Origin: an uncultured Aquimarina sp.
GTDB lineage: Bacteria > Bacteroidota > Bacteroidia > Flavobacteriales > Flavobacteriaceae
Length of the DNA: 64,000 nt
Reading direction: 5' to 3'
Assembly: GCA_947493035.1 (NCBI GenBank)
Contig: CANLOW010000008.1
Span: 60,530 to 124,529, forward strand
Shown: in pieces, positions 44,750-52,602 of the stretch
Numbering within the stretch: position 1 is the stretch's first letter
How the letters are laid out: each line of letters opens with the position of its first letter
The notes under the pieces: model-generated
The model's database searches: none
Seen by the model: the letters and a program-made list of their open reading frames with translations, nothing else
What the model was told of the DNA's origin: nothing
Program-made: the position numbers and the translations under genes

Positions 44750-45877
44750 TTAGTTTAATTTCTGGTAAAAATGGAATTGGTGATTCGGAAGTAATTCTGG
44801 ATGGAAAATAGAGATTAAATCTGCTAAGATCCAATCGGCACGTAGCGCCCCTTGTTCATAATACAAAATTCCTTTTTTTGCTCCTTTTTTTAAGTCTTTA
44901 GAAAACACATTATGCTGTTTGGTGGCTTCAAATAAGTTGTATTTCTCTTCGAAATCAGTAAGCGTAGCAATGCTTTCAAAACTTCCTCCTCCAATCCAAT
45001 ATTCGGCTTGTTGCCCTTTATCAAGTACCGATTCAAAACTCAAAGACAAGCTTCCTGTACCTTTTGAGTCTTTCCATAAATAATTGGTGTTAGCATCTTG
45101 CATTAGTTGCGCAGCATAACTTTCACCAGCAGGCATGTACCAAACATCTTTATACATGTTCCCCGAAATAACAGAAGGAATATTAGTCGCTTGTAGGCTT
45201 AGTTGTTTTAGTTCTAAATATTTTTTTTCTATAGTGTTAAATTCGGCTTCAGCTTCTTTTTCTTTATGGAATAAAACCCCATATATCTTTATCCATTCGG
45301 CACGTCCTAAAGGATGGTTTTCTAACCATGAACCATTCATTAAAATAGGAATTCCTGATCGTTCTAATAATTGAAAAGATTTGTTTTCTTTTTGTGAACT
45401 AAACCCAATCAATAAGTCTGGAGATAAATCTAAAACAGTTTCAGTATTCAAATGCATTAAACTACCGATTTCTCGCACTGAATTTTGATCGATTAAAGCT
45501 CTAGTTTTTTTAGAAGAAATATAATCGGTTTCAGGAAAACCAACAAGTTTAGATACTTCACCTAGAGCCTCTAGTAACGGAATATCGGTGGTTGAACAAG
45601 CGATCAGTCGTTTTATGGGAGTTTGTATGGTTTTTGAGGTTTTCTTTAATGTTTTTCCCGGGGCAAAGAATAATCGTAAGGTATCAGTAGCATTCGGCCA
45701 AGGATTATATACATCAATACGCGTAATATCTGCATTTTTGAAAAGACCAAATCCTTTTGCGTATTTGAGAGGGATAGCAACAAAGGGATCTTCTGTTTTT
45801 GTTGGTTGCGGTGTTTTCTTTTTACAAGAAGAAAAAAGAGTCAAGATGAAAATAACACCAAGTAATTGCTTTGTCAT
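44750..45877 (-). CDS. btuF: Periplasmic-binding lipoprotein of the cobalamin importer (BtuF-like)
   Basis: The frame is open to 45910, but the Met at 45877 (MTKQLLGVIFILTLFSSC) starts a proper lipoprotein signal with Cys18 and lies 4 bp after cobC. The protein (375 residues) has the class III binding-protein pattern: RLIACSTTDIPLLEALG, then VGFPETDYISS and VLDLSPDLLIGFS in the first lobe. The second lobe has PSVISGNMYKDVWYMPAGESYAAQLMQ-type residues near 240. Its partners are encoded directly downstream. Confidence 0.8.
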   Translation of the reverse strand: MTKQLLGVIFILTLFSSCKKKTPQPTKTEDPFVAIPLKYAKGFGLFKNADITRIDVYNPWPNATDTLRLFFAPGKTLKKTSKTIQTPIKRLIACSTTDIPLLEALGEVSKLVGFPETDYISSKKTRALIDQNSVREIGSLMHLNTETVLDLSPDLLIGFSSQKENKSFQLLERSGIPILMNGSWLENHPLGRAEWIKIYGVLFHKEKEAEAEFNTIEKKYLELKQLSLQATNIPSVISGNMYKDVWYMPAGESYAAQLMQDANTNYLWKDSKGTGSLSLSFESVLDKGQQAEYWIGGGSFESIATLTDFEEKYNLFEATKQHNVFSKDLKKGAKKGILYYEQGALRADWILADLISIFHPELLPNHQFHFYQKLN

Positions 45878-45881
45878 GTAA

Positions 45882-46454
45882 TTAAGATTTCTGCCAAACA
45901 AAAGTACCATCTTTATACAGAACCTTTTCCATTTGTCCGTAAGTTAAAGATATAGAAAAAGCATCTTTTAATGGAGTGTTAGAAATGGAAGCTAGAAAAG
46001 CACGTATGGGCCCTGCGTGAGCGACAATGATTATTTTGTTGTCGATTGGTAAGAATGGTAATGCTTCAAAAAAAAGAAGGATACGTTTTTGTAATTGTAT
46101 GAAGGATTCCCCATTAGGTGGTGCGATATGTACAAAGTCTTTCATCCAAGGATCAATTTCTTGTTGTGGAATCGCATCCCAAGGTTTCAATTCCCAATTC
46201 CCAAAATCTACTTCTTTTAAACGTACATCGATCTGTACTTCAGTTCCCTTAAATTCTTTTTGTAATGCCCTTGCCAATGTGGTACATCGCTGTAAAGGAC
46301 TGCTATAAATAGCTGATGGATGAATGCCTTTTAATTGTGCTGCGATTTCAGATAATTCCGTTTCAAAAGTATCGGTCACTGAAATATCAGCTTGACCATA
46401 ACAGATTCCCTTTTCAATATCGGGAGTCGTATGTCTGATTAAATAAATTTCCAT
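45882..46454 (-). CDS. cobC: Alpha-ribazole phosphatase-like histidine phosphatase
   Basis: A 190-residue phosphatase. The catalytic motif near the start is LIRHTTP (His7), the second conserved block is YSSPLQRCTTLA (about 55-66), and the second catalytic His is in IIVAHAGPIRAFL near 145. In the cobamide pathway the enzyme removes phosphate from alpha-ribazole-5'-phosphate or adenosylcobalamin 5'-phosphate. It overlaps cobS by 16 bp, which makes this role more likely than a generic phosphoglycerate mutase-like function. Confidence 0.85.
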   Translation of the reverse strand: MEIYLIRHTTPDIEKGICYGQADISVTDTFETELSEIAAQLKGIHPSAIYSSPLQRCTTLARALQKEFKGTEVQIDVRLKEVDFGNWELKPWDAIPQQEIDPWMKDFVHIAPPNGESFIQLQKRILLFFEALPFLPIDNKIIIVAHAGPIRAFLASISNTPLKDAFSISLTYGQMEKVLYKDGTFVWQKS

Positions 46455-47200
46455 AACGCTAAAAGGCTTAAATAAATAACTACTTCACTGAGTTGCTGAA
46501 CCGCTCCAGCACAATCACCTGTTTGTCCTCCAATCCATTTTTTAAATTTTCTTCCTAAAAATACTTTTGAAAGATAGGCTGGGATGATGGCTAAAAAGAC
46601 CCAAGGGTTTAGGAAGAGTACTAGTGGTAATATTCCAAAAAAACCAGCGATCAATAACTGATAGGTTTCCATATTTTTGGCAGAAGGTTTCACCTTGCTT
46701 TTATCAATGTCTTGTACATATGGATGAGTATATAAAAGTGTTGTTGCTATAAATCGACTGAGTGCATGCCCTGAAATTATAGTGATCATAATGATTTCAT
46801 TAGGAAGGTTGTTAAGTGCTGAAAATTTCATTCCTAATAAGCTGATAAGTCCAATGACACCATAAGTTCCCAAACGAGAATCTTTCATAATGGTTAAGAT
46901 CTTATCTTTTGTCCATCCGCCGCCAAAACCATCACATACATCTGCAAAACCATCTTCATGAAAAGCGCCAGTAGCATATACAGTTGCAATCATACTGAAT
47001 AGCAAAGCGATTTCTTGAGGGAAAACATATTGAGTTACCCAAAAAGTGAAAGCTCCGATAAGACCAACAATCCATCCAATTAAAGGGAAGTATTTACTGC
47101 TTTTTTGTAAATAAGTTGGATCGTGATCCACCCATTTAGGACACGGGATTCGTGTAAAAAACATCAATGCTGTAAAAAATATGTGGACTTCTTTTTTCAT
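46439..47200 (-). CDS. cobS: Adenosylcobinamide-GDP ribazoletransferase (cobalamin synthase)
   Basis: A 253-residue integral membrane enzyme that joins adenosylcobinamide-GDP and alpha-ribazole to make adenosylcobalamin. The family's opening (FFTRIPCP) and the Asp-rich motif GAFHEDGFADVCDGFGGGW with following KDSRLGTYG are intact, as is the late motif KKWIGGQTGDCAGAVQQ. It overlaps cobC. The 356-bp gap to cobT is filled with repeats rather than genes. Confidence 0.93.
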   Translation of the reverse strand: MKKEVHIFFTALMFFTRIPCPKWVDHDPTYLQKSSKYFPLIGWIVGLIGAFTFWVTQYVFPQEIALLFSMIATVYATGAFHEDGFADVCDGFGGGWTKDKILTIMKDSRLGTYGVIGLISLLGMKFSALNNLPNEIIMITIISGHALSRFIATTLLYTHPYVQDIDKSKVKPSAKNMETYQLLIAGFFGILPLVLFLNPWVFLAIIPAYLSKVFLGRKFKKWIGGQTGDCAGAVQQLSEVVIYLSLLALWKFI

Positions 47201-47310
47201 ATTTAAATGGGTATCGGCTTTCGGGTATCAGGTGTCAGAATTTTTATGAAATATAATATTAAGTGATGGCTGTGTATGGATTTTAGCTTAAATATTGTGT
47301 GTTAATTCTA

Positions 47311-47386
47311 CGTCATCCTGATGAATATCAGGATCTCATTAAGCTTATGAAACCAATAGGATGAGATTCCTTGTCAAGCAAGGAAT
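47311..47386. repeat. Pair of inverted REP-like palindromes between cobT and cobS
   Basis: One copy (47311-47340) is CGTC-ATCCTGAT-GAAT-ATCAGGAT-CTCATT; the other (about 47361-47390) is ATGAG-ATTCCTTG-TCAAG-CAAGGAAT-GACA in the opposite orientation. Both have perfect 8-bp stems and the same flanks (GTCA on one side, CTCAT on the other). Related copies lie near 7.85, 37.43 and, degenerate, 63.4 kb. Confidence 0.75.
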
Positions 47387-47455
47387 GACAGAACGGCTTT
47401 TAAAGCTGTTTTCTCAAAATATCATAAGTGAAATTGTTTAAGTTCTATTATTAAT

Positions 47456-47544
47456 TACCTTCTACCTTCTACCTTCTACCTTCTACCTTCTACCTTCTAC
47501 CTTCTACCTTCTACCTTCTACCGACAACTGATAACTCTCAACCC
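47456..47544. repeat. 7-bp tandem repeat array between cobT and cobS
   Basis: The heptamer TCTACCT occurs eight times without change from 47461, with partial units at both ends (47456-47522). Directly adjoining and in register are degenerate heptamers ACAACTG, ATAACTC and TCAACCC (to 47544), which resemble the reverse complement of the AGTTGTT units at 11647. The array ends 12 bp before the cobT stop codon and so lies inside the cob transcript. Confidence 0.9.
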
Positions 47545-47556
47545 AAAATCCACCAG

Positions 47557-48600
47557 CTACTGCTTGTTACTAACACCAGCACTCTCAAAACTTGCCATTT
47601 CATTTAAGAAATTTACAGCCGCATTTATGATAGGATAGGCAATCGCAACTCCAGTACCTTCTCCTAGTCGTAAACCGAGATTAATAACCGCATGCCTTTC
47701 TAAATGCTCTAGCATTTTACGATGCCCTTGTTCTCCCGATTGATGACATATAATCGAATAATCCAATACATTTTCATTGATATGATGGGCAAATAATAAG
47801 GCCGCTGTTACGATGAAACCATCGATAAGAGTGACCATTTTTAATTCACTAGCTTTAAGAATGGCTCCAGCTATCATTGCAATTTCAAAGCCTCCAAATG
47901 AAGTCATTATATCTTCGATAGTATAAATTAAATACTTTTGTTTTACTCTTTTTAATATTGCTGCTTTCTTTGCAATACGATTGCGGTCTAATCCTGTCCC
48001 AGCTCCTACACATGCTGAAATATCAATGCCCGTAAGTGCACTCATTAATAAAGCAGCAGATGAAGTATTCCCGATTCCCATTTCACCAAAACCAATAGTA
48101 TTACAACCATTGTTAAATTCTTTTTCAACTAATTCAGCGCCTTTTTTGATGGCTTGTTGGTATTGATCTGTTGTCATGGCAGGTTCGTGTACCATATTCT
48201 TAGTTCCCAGGTCAATTTTAGCATTAATAAGGTTAGGAGCTTCTTTAAAATCATGATTAACACCAGCATCTACAATTTTTAAAGCGATATCATTTTGTTT
48301 ACAAAATACATTGATGGCTGCTCCTCCATTAAGAAAATTATACATCATTTGTGTAGTGACTTCTTGTGGGTAAGCATTTACTTCATTGTCTTTAGAAATT
48401 CCATGATCTGCAGCAAAAACCATGATGGTAGGTTTGTCTAAACGGGGTGTTGTTGTATGTTGAATACCTCCGATTTTTAATGCAATACTTTCTAAATCTC
48501 CTAAAGCCCCTAAAGGTTTTGTCTTATGATCGATTTTATGTTGTATGGTTTCATAAATAGAAGTGTCGACAGGAGTAATATTGAAGTATGTGGTTCCCAT
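47557..48600 (-). CDS. cobT: Nicotinate-nucleotide--dimethylbenzimidazole phosphoribosyltransferase
   Basis: A 347-residue enzyme that activates the lower-ligand base by forming alpha-ribazole-5'-phosphate. Family motifs include KPLGALGDLESIALKIG near the N-terminus, VFAADHGISK, GFGEMGIGNTSSA (about 170-182) and the C-terminal LRLGEGTGVAIA, whose Glu is the catalytic base (near residue 315). It follows cobU with a 21-bp gap and completes the lower-ligand branch with cobC and cobS. Confidence 0.95.
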   Translation of the reverse strand: MGTTYFNITPVDTSIYETIQHKIDHKTKPLGALGDLESIALKIGGIQHTTTPRLDKPTIMVFAADHGISKDNEVNAYPQEVTTQMMYNFLNGGAAINVFCKQNDIALKIVDAGVNHDFKEAPNLINAKIDLGTKNMVHEPAMTTDQYQQAIKKGAELVEKEFNNGCNTIGFGEMGIGNTSSAALLMSALTGIDISACVGAGTGLDRNRIAKKAAILKRVKQKYLIYTIEDIMTSFGGFEIAMIAGAILKASELKMVTLIDGFIVTAALLFAHHINENVLDYSIICHQSGEQGHRKMLEHLERHAVINLGLRLGEGTGVAIAYPIINAAVNFLNEMASFESAGVSNKQ

Positions 48601-48621
48601 ATGGTGTTACTTTTGTAATAA

Positions 48622-49125
48622 TTACTTTAATGTTAAAGGTAAACCGCTGACCATAAAAGTAGCTTTGTCAGATTGTTGCGCGATGTATTGATTGGTCCAG
48701 CCTTGAAGTTCTGTAAATTTTCTTCCAACTTCAGTTTGTGCATGTAATCCCATACCGATTTCGTTAGAAATGATAATTAACGTAGCTCCCGAGCCTTTCA
48801 TCAGATCGAATTGTTGTTTCGCTTGTTTAAGACAAGTTTCGATATCATTTTTAGTGTCGACATAAAAATTAGTAAGCCAAAGGGTAACACAATCGATGAC
48901 ATAAACTTGATCAGGTTTTAGGTGTTTTGAAATTTCTTTTTCTTCTTCAATAGTAGTCCATCTATGGTCTCGATCATTGGTGTGGTGCTGCACACGATCT
49001 TTAAAATTGTCATCCCAAATACGAGATGTAGCTACGTAAATAGGTTTGTTGGTTAGGGTAAGTGCTAAGTCTTGTGCATAGTTGCTTTTTCCTGAACGTT
49101 CGCCTCCTGAGATATAATAAATCAT
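48622..49125 (-). CDS. cobU: Adenosylcobinamide kinase / guanylyltransferase
   Basis: A 167-residue bifunctional enzyme that phosphorylates adenosylcobinamide and adds GMP. The P-loop GGERSGKS is at residues 7-14. Next come YVATSRIWDDNFKDRVQHH (with the guanylylated His region HHTNDRDHRW near 45-56), VYVIDCVTLWLTNF and ISNEIGMGL. It opens the leftward cob run. No cobD, cobQ or cob(I)yrinic acid adenosyltransferase is in the window, so salvage of cobinamide is the more likely role here. Confidence 0.94.
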   Translation of the reverse strand: MIYYISGGERSGKSNYAQDLALTLTNKPIYVATSRIWDDNFKDRVQHHTNDRDHRWTTIEEEKEISKHLKPDQVYVIDCVTLWLTNFYVDTKNDIETCLKQAKQQFDLMKGSGATLIIISNEIGMGLHAQTEVGRKFTELQGWTNQYIAQQSDKATFMVSGLPLTLK

Positions 49126-49178
49126 GTTACAAAGATGCTTTGTTTGGATAGAAGACTAAAGAAAATAAAAAAGTTTTT

Positions 49179-49209
49179 CCTTTAACAAGGAAAATATTGT
49201 GCCTACATT
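49179..49209 (+). promoter_or_regulatory. Promoter of the riboswitch-btuB transcript
   Basis: TACATTTG (49202-49209) matches TAnnTTTG, with TTTA (49179-49182), one mismatch from TTTG, exactly 19 bp upstream. Transcription would start near 49216, at the predicted beginning of the riboswitch. Confidence 0.55.
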
Positions 49210-49216
49210 TGCGCCG

Positions 49217-49430
49217 CTTTAAGGTTCTTTAGTGTTTTTAACATTAAAGATTAAAAGGGAATCAAGTGCCATTTCAGAATACTGATTTAAATTCTTGAAC
49301 TGTTCCCGCAACTGTAAGTTTAGTCTTGAATATTCAAGATGGTTACACTTCAATACTAATGCCACTGTTTCGAACGACAGGAACGGGAAGGCGAAGTTGT
49401 AATACACGAGTCAGGAGACCTGCCTTTAGC
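49217..49430 (+). promoter_or_regulatory. Cobalamin riboswitch
   Basis: Conserved landmarks occur in order: AGGTT near 49220, GATTAAAAGGGAAT (about 49247-49260), GCCACTG and GGGAAGGC (about 49366-49392), and the B12 box AGTCAGGAGACCTGCC (49409-49424). Downstream, two hairpins fill the space before the btuB ATG: TTTATGGA/TCCATAAA (49437-49456) and TGACTTT/AAAGTCA (49473-49493), the latter ending 7 nt before the start codon. There is no T run, so control of translation start is more likely than termination. Binding of adenosylcobalamin should lower expression of the receptor genes. Confidence 0.93.
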
Positions 49431-49500
49431 CATGTGTTTATGGAATAATCCATAAAGTAACTATGAAATCGTTGACTTTCGGGTAAAAAGTCAGAAGATT

Positions 49501-51441
49501 ATGAATAAAACAACTTACATATTTGTAGGGCTATTTTTGTATGCACTAACCATACTATCACAATCTAAGAATATTAGAGTGTTAGATGAGGTACGCTTAA
49601 GTGATGTTAAGCTTAAGAAGTATACGCTGGGAGCTAAAAAGCAAGTTTTCAAAGACTCTGTAAGTCAGTTGGTCAGCAATCCATCGTTGGTTAATTTATT
49701 GCGATTTAACAGTACTGCTTATTTTAGAGAAAATGGTATTGGAGGAGTGACTTCTATTCGATTAAGAGGAACAGGAGCTTCTCAAACCTCCGTAGTTTGG
49801 AATGGAATTCCTATTAATTCACAATTAAACGGTCAAACGGATTTTAGTGCTTTAAGTGTTAGAAATTACGATAATGTTGGAATACGAACAGGAGGTGGGG
49901 TTTCTTATGGAAGCAGTGCTATTGGAGGAACGATTAGTTTAAATTCAGAATTAAATTTCAAAAAGCATTTTTCTCAACGTATTTCTTCTTTTTTAGGAAG
50001 TTTTACTACTTCATCTATAAATTATAAACTTTCTACTGGAAGCGAAAAATTTTCGTTGAATGCAAGTGTAGATCAATTCTTCAGTAAAAATGATTATAAA
50101 TATTTAGGGAAAAGAGGACGTGGAAGAAGAAATGAAAATGGTGAATTAGAGAATTATAGTTTTAATTTGAATACAGGAGTTTTCCTAAACAATAAGCATT
50201 TATTAAAGTTATATCACAATAGTTACTTAGGGAAAAGAGAGTTTGCGACTAGCTTATTCATGCAATCGGATGATGATTATAGAGATTATAACCTCAGGAA
50301 TTTATTGCAATGGGTTTATCTAGGAAATCGTTTTAAGTCGACGCTAAGTTTAGGACATATTTTTGAGGAATATCGATTTTTTCCTGATAAAGAAATTAGA
50401 GATACCTTTAGTTATGGTAAAGCTGCAAATACGATTATTAAGCATGATACCGAGTTCCAGTTTTCTTCAAAATTTAAAGTGAAATCAATTTTACAATTCG
50501 ATTACACGAATGGTAATGGAAGTGATATCCAACGTGAAATTAGAAAGCGACTTTCTTTAGCCATTTTAACACAATACCGTTTTACAAACCATTGGAAAAG
50601 TAGTTTTAATTTTCGTCAAGAGATTAATGATCTAGATCGTTTTTCTTTTAAAAGTTTTGGCGTTGGAATAAAAGAGTTAGGGCAAGATTTTGATGATATT
50701 CATACGAATGAAAGTAATAATCAAAACCCCTTGGTGCTTTCATGGGATAATTCCTATGTCTTAAATTCAAAAATTGAATTTAAGACATCGATATCCAATA
50801 GTTTTCGATTGCCAACATACAATGATCTGTATTGGAATGGAGGTGGAGGTATAGGGAATTCGAATTTATTGCCAGAAAGAGCGATTCAAGGAGAGGTTTC
50901 TCAAATAACAACTTGGAAGGATTTCTCTTTTGAAGCTACTGCTTACCTAATAAAGACTAAAAATCAAATTGTATGGCGTCCTATTTCATCAACAATATGG
51001 TCTCCTATTAATTTGAGTGCTACTGAAAATTATGGAGTAGAGGCTAGTCTTGCTTATCAAAAGAAATGGAAGTCTTTTGTAATAGATTCGAAACTGCAAT
51101 ATGCACACACCATAGCAGAAGATAAGGAATTAAATGCTCAAGTATTATTTGTACCCAAAAACACCCTTGTATTTAATACAGCGTTGAGGTACGAGCGTTG
51201 GAATTGTTTTTATCAGCTTCAATGGAATGACAAGGCTTTTATAACTACCGATAATCAGCGTTTTTTAGAAGCTAGAGATGTGTCTAATATTGGATTAGAT
51301 TATAGATTAAATTCAAGTAAAGAGAATATTTATATTATTGGACTAACTATCAATAATCTCTTCAATGAGATTTATGAGCTTACTGCTGCAAGACCAGCAC
51401 CCAATAGAAATTATCAATTCAGAGTACAATTAAATTTTTAA
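49501..51441 (+). CDS. btuB: TonB-dependent cobalamin receptor (BtuB-like)
   Basis: A 646-residue outer-membrane receptor. Signal peptide (about 1-20, SQS), possible TonB box region around VLDEVRLSDVKL, plug domain (about 50-150; NGIGGVTSIRLRGTGASQTSVVWNGIPIN and YGSSAIGGTISLNS, key ends given), and a barrel ending FRVQLNF with terminal Phe. The short length and lack of the SusC N-terminal domain set it apart from the SusC protein. Placement directly behind a cobalamin riboswitch makes a corrinoid the likely ligand. Confidence 0.9.
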   Translation: MNKTTYIFVGLFLYALTILSQSKNIRVLDEVRLSDVKLKKYTLGAKKQVFKDSVSQLVSNPSLVNLLRFNSTAYFRENGIGGVTSIRLRGTGASQTSVVWNGIPINSQLNGQTDFSALSVRNYDNVGIRTGGGVSYGSSAIGGTISLNSELNFKKHFSQRISSFLGSFTTSSINYKLSTGSEKFSLNASVDQFFSKNDYKYLGKRGRGRRNENGELENYSFNLNTGVFLNNKHLLKLYHNSYLGKREFATSLFMQSDDDYRDYNLRNLLQWVYLGNRFKSTLSLGHIFEEYRFFPDKEIRDTFSYGKAANTIIKHDTEFQFSSKFKVKSILQFDYTNGNGSDIQREIRKRLSLAILTQYRFTNHWKSSFNFRQEINDLDRFSFKSFGVGIKELGQDFDDIHTNESNNQNPLVLSWDNSYVLNSKIEFKTSISNSFRLPTYNDLYWNGGGGIGNSNLLPERAIQGEVSQITTWKDFSFEATAYLIKTKNQIVWRPISSTIWSPINLSATENYGVEASLAYQKKWKSFVIDSKLQYAHTIAEDKELNAQVLFVPKNTLVFNTALRYERWNCFYQLQWNDKAFITTDNQRFLEARDVSNIGLDYRLNSSKENIYIIGLTINNLFNEIYELTAARPAPNRNYQFRVQLNF

Positions 51442-51452
51442 AATAAATACCA

Positions 51453-52499
51453 ATGAAAAAAATAGTTTTACTAGTATCAGTACTAGCTTTTGCATTTACA
51501 TCTTGTGAAAGTGATGATGATTCATCAGCTCCAAGAGGAGATTATGACAATGGAATTTTGATATCTCATGAGGGATCAACAGTTTCTGGTTCTGTTTCTT
51601 ACGTACCTAATAACTTAAAGGATGCAGATAATGATATATATCAAGAAGTCAATGATGCTGAATTAGGAACATTTCAACAGTCAATAGGTTTTAATGACGA
51701 TGAAGCTTTTGTAATCGTTGATAATGCCAATACCGTAGCTGTTGTCAATCGTTTTACTTTTGAAGAGAAAGCTGTTATTACTGAAGGTTTGGAAAGGCCT
51801 AGATATATTGCTTTTATTGGTAATAAGGGGTTTGTAACAAATTGGGGAAACGAAGAAGTTGAAACAGATGATTTTATCGCAGTAATTGATTTAGCAACAG
51901 ATAAAGTAACATCAACAATACCTGTTGCTTTGGGGCCAGAGCAAATTATTGTAAAAGGAGATAAATTATATGTGTCTCATAAAGGTGCAAGAGGAACTAA
52001 TAACATAGTTTCAGTAATTGATACTGCTAATGGGAATAGTGTTAAAAAAATCGAAACGTTCTTTTGGCCTGATGAAATGGTTTTAATTGGTAATGATTTA
52101 TGGGTGTCATGTGAAGGAAATCCAATATGGAGACCAGAAGGAGAAACCAAAGCTGCGTTTCAAGTAATCGATACGACTAATGATACTATCAAGCAGACTA
52201 TTGAGTTCGAAGACGGAGTGCACCCTTCAGTATTAGATTATGAAAATGGTCAGTTTTATTATGTGGTAGGTAACGAAATTTTTAATCTTTCGTCAAGCTC
52301 AACTACGTTACCATCTACTGCATTTGCAACAGCTGATACTTCTATTTATGGAATGTCTGTAAATGAAGGGAAGATATATACAGTTGATGCTGGTGACTAT
52401 GTAAGCGCTGGTACTTTAAATGTATATACTATTTCTAATGAGAAGTGGAGTGATCCTGTTAGTCTAGGAGTATTACCTGCTAAAATTTATTTTCAGTAA
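51453..52499 (+). CDS. BtuG-like surface lipoprotein (YncE/DUF5074 beta propeller)
   Basis: A 348-residue lipoprotein (FTSC, Cys18, then ESDDD, a surface-export type signal). The body is a seven-blade-type propeller with repeats such as VIDNANTVAVVNRFTFEEKA, AVIDLATDKVTSTIPVALGP and VIDTTNDTIKQTIEF. In Bacteroides the surface protein BtuG has this fold, binds cobalamin very tightly and sits on BtuB. Gene order and the shared riboswitch suggest the same partnership here. The inference is from fold and context; sequence identity to BtuG was not measured. Confidence 0.78.
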   Translation: MKKIVLLVSVLAFAFTSCESDDDSSAPRGDYDNGILISHEGSTVSGSVSYVPNNLKDADNDIYQEVNDAELGTFQQSIGFNDDEAFVIVDNANTVAVVNRFTFEEKAVITEGLERPRYIAFIGNKGFVTNWGNEEVETDDFIAVIDLATDKVTSTIPVALGPEQIIVKGDKLYVSHKGARGTNNIVSVIDTANGNSVKKIETFFWPDEMVLIGNDLWVSCEGNPIWRPEGETKAAFQVIDTTNDTIKQTIEFEDGVHPSVLDYENGQFYYVVGNEIFNLSSSSTTLPSTAFATADTSIYGMSVNEGKIYTVDAGDYVSAGTLNVYTISNEKWSDPVSLGVLPAKIYFQ

Positions 52500-52545
52500 A
52501 TAATTGTTGAGGTTTCCGAATCTCGACTCGACTTTTGAGTAACAA

Positions 52546-52582
52546 AAAAGCCTGCATTTAGTATCACTAAATGCAGGCTTTT
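52546..52582. terminator. Bidirectional terminator between btuG-like gene and trxB
   Basis: A perfect 17-bp stem (arms 52546-52562 and 52566-52582) with a 3-nt loop, A run before and T run after. It serves both convergent genes. Confidence 0.92.
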
Positions 52583-52602
52583 AATTTTTATAATAACTAT
52601 AA

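Noticed and set aside
42931..45877. Siderophore or heme ABC importer
   Set aside because: The protein family fits iron carriers equally well, but the tight linkage to cobC and cobS and the facing cobalamin riboswitch make a corrinoid substrate more likely.
47456..47544. CRISPR-like array
   Set aside because: The units are 7 bp and directly contiguous, without spacers, and no cas genes are present.
49219..49407. 62-residue minus-strand frame between cobU and btuB
   Set aside because: It is antisense to the cobalamin riboswitch, whose conserved boxes explain the sequence.
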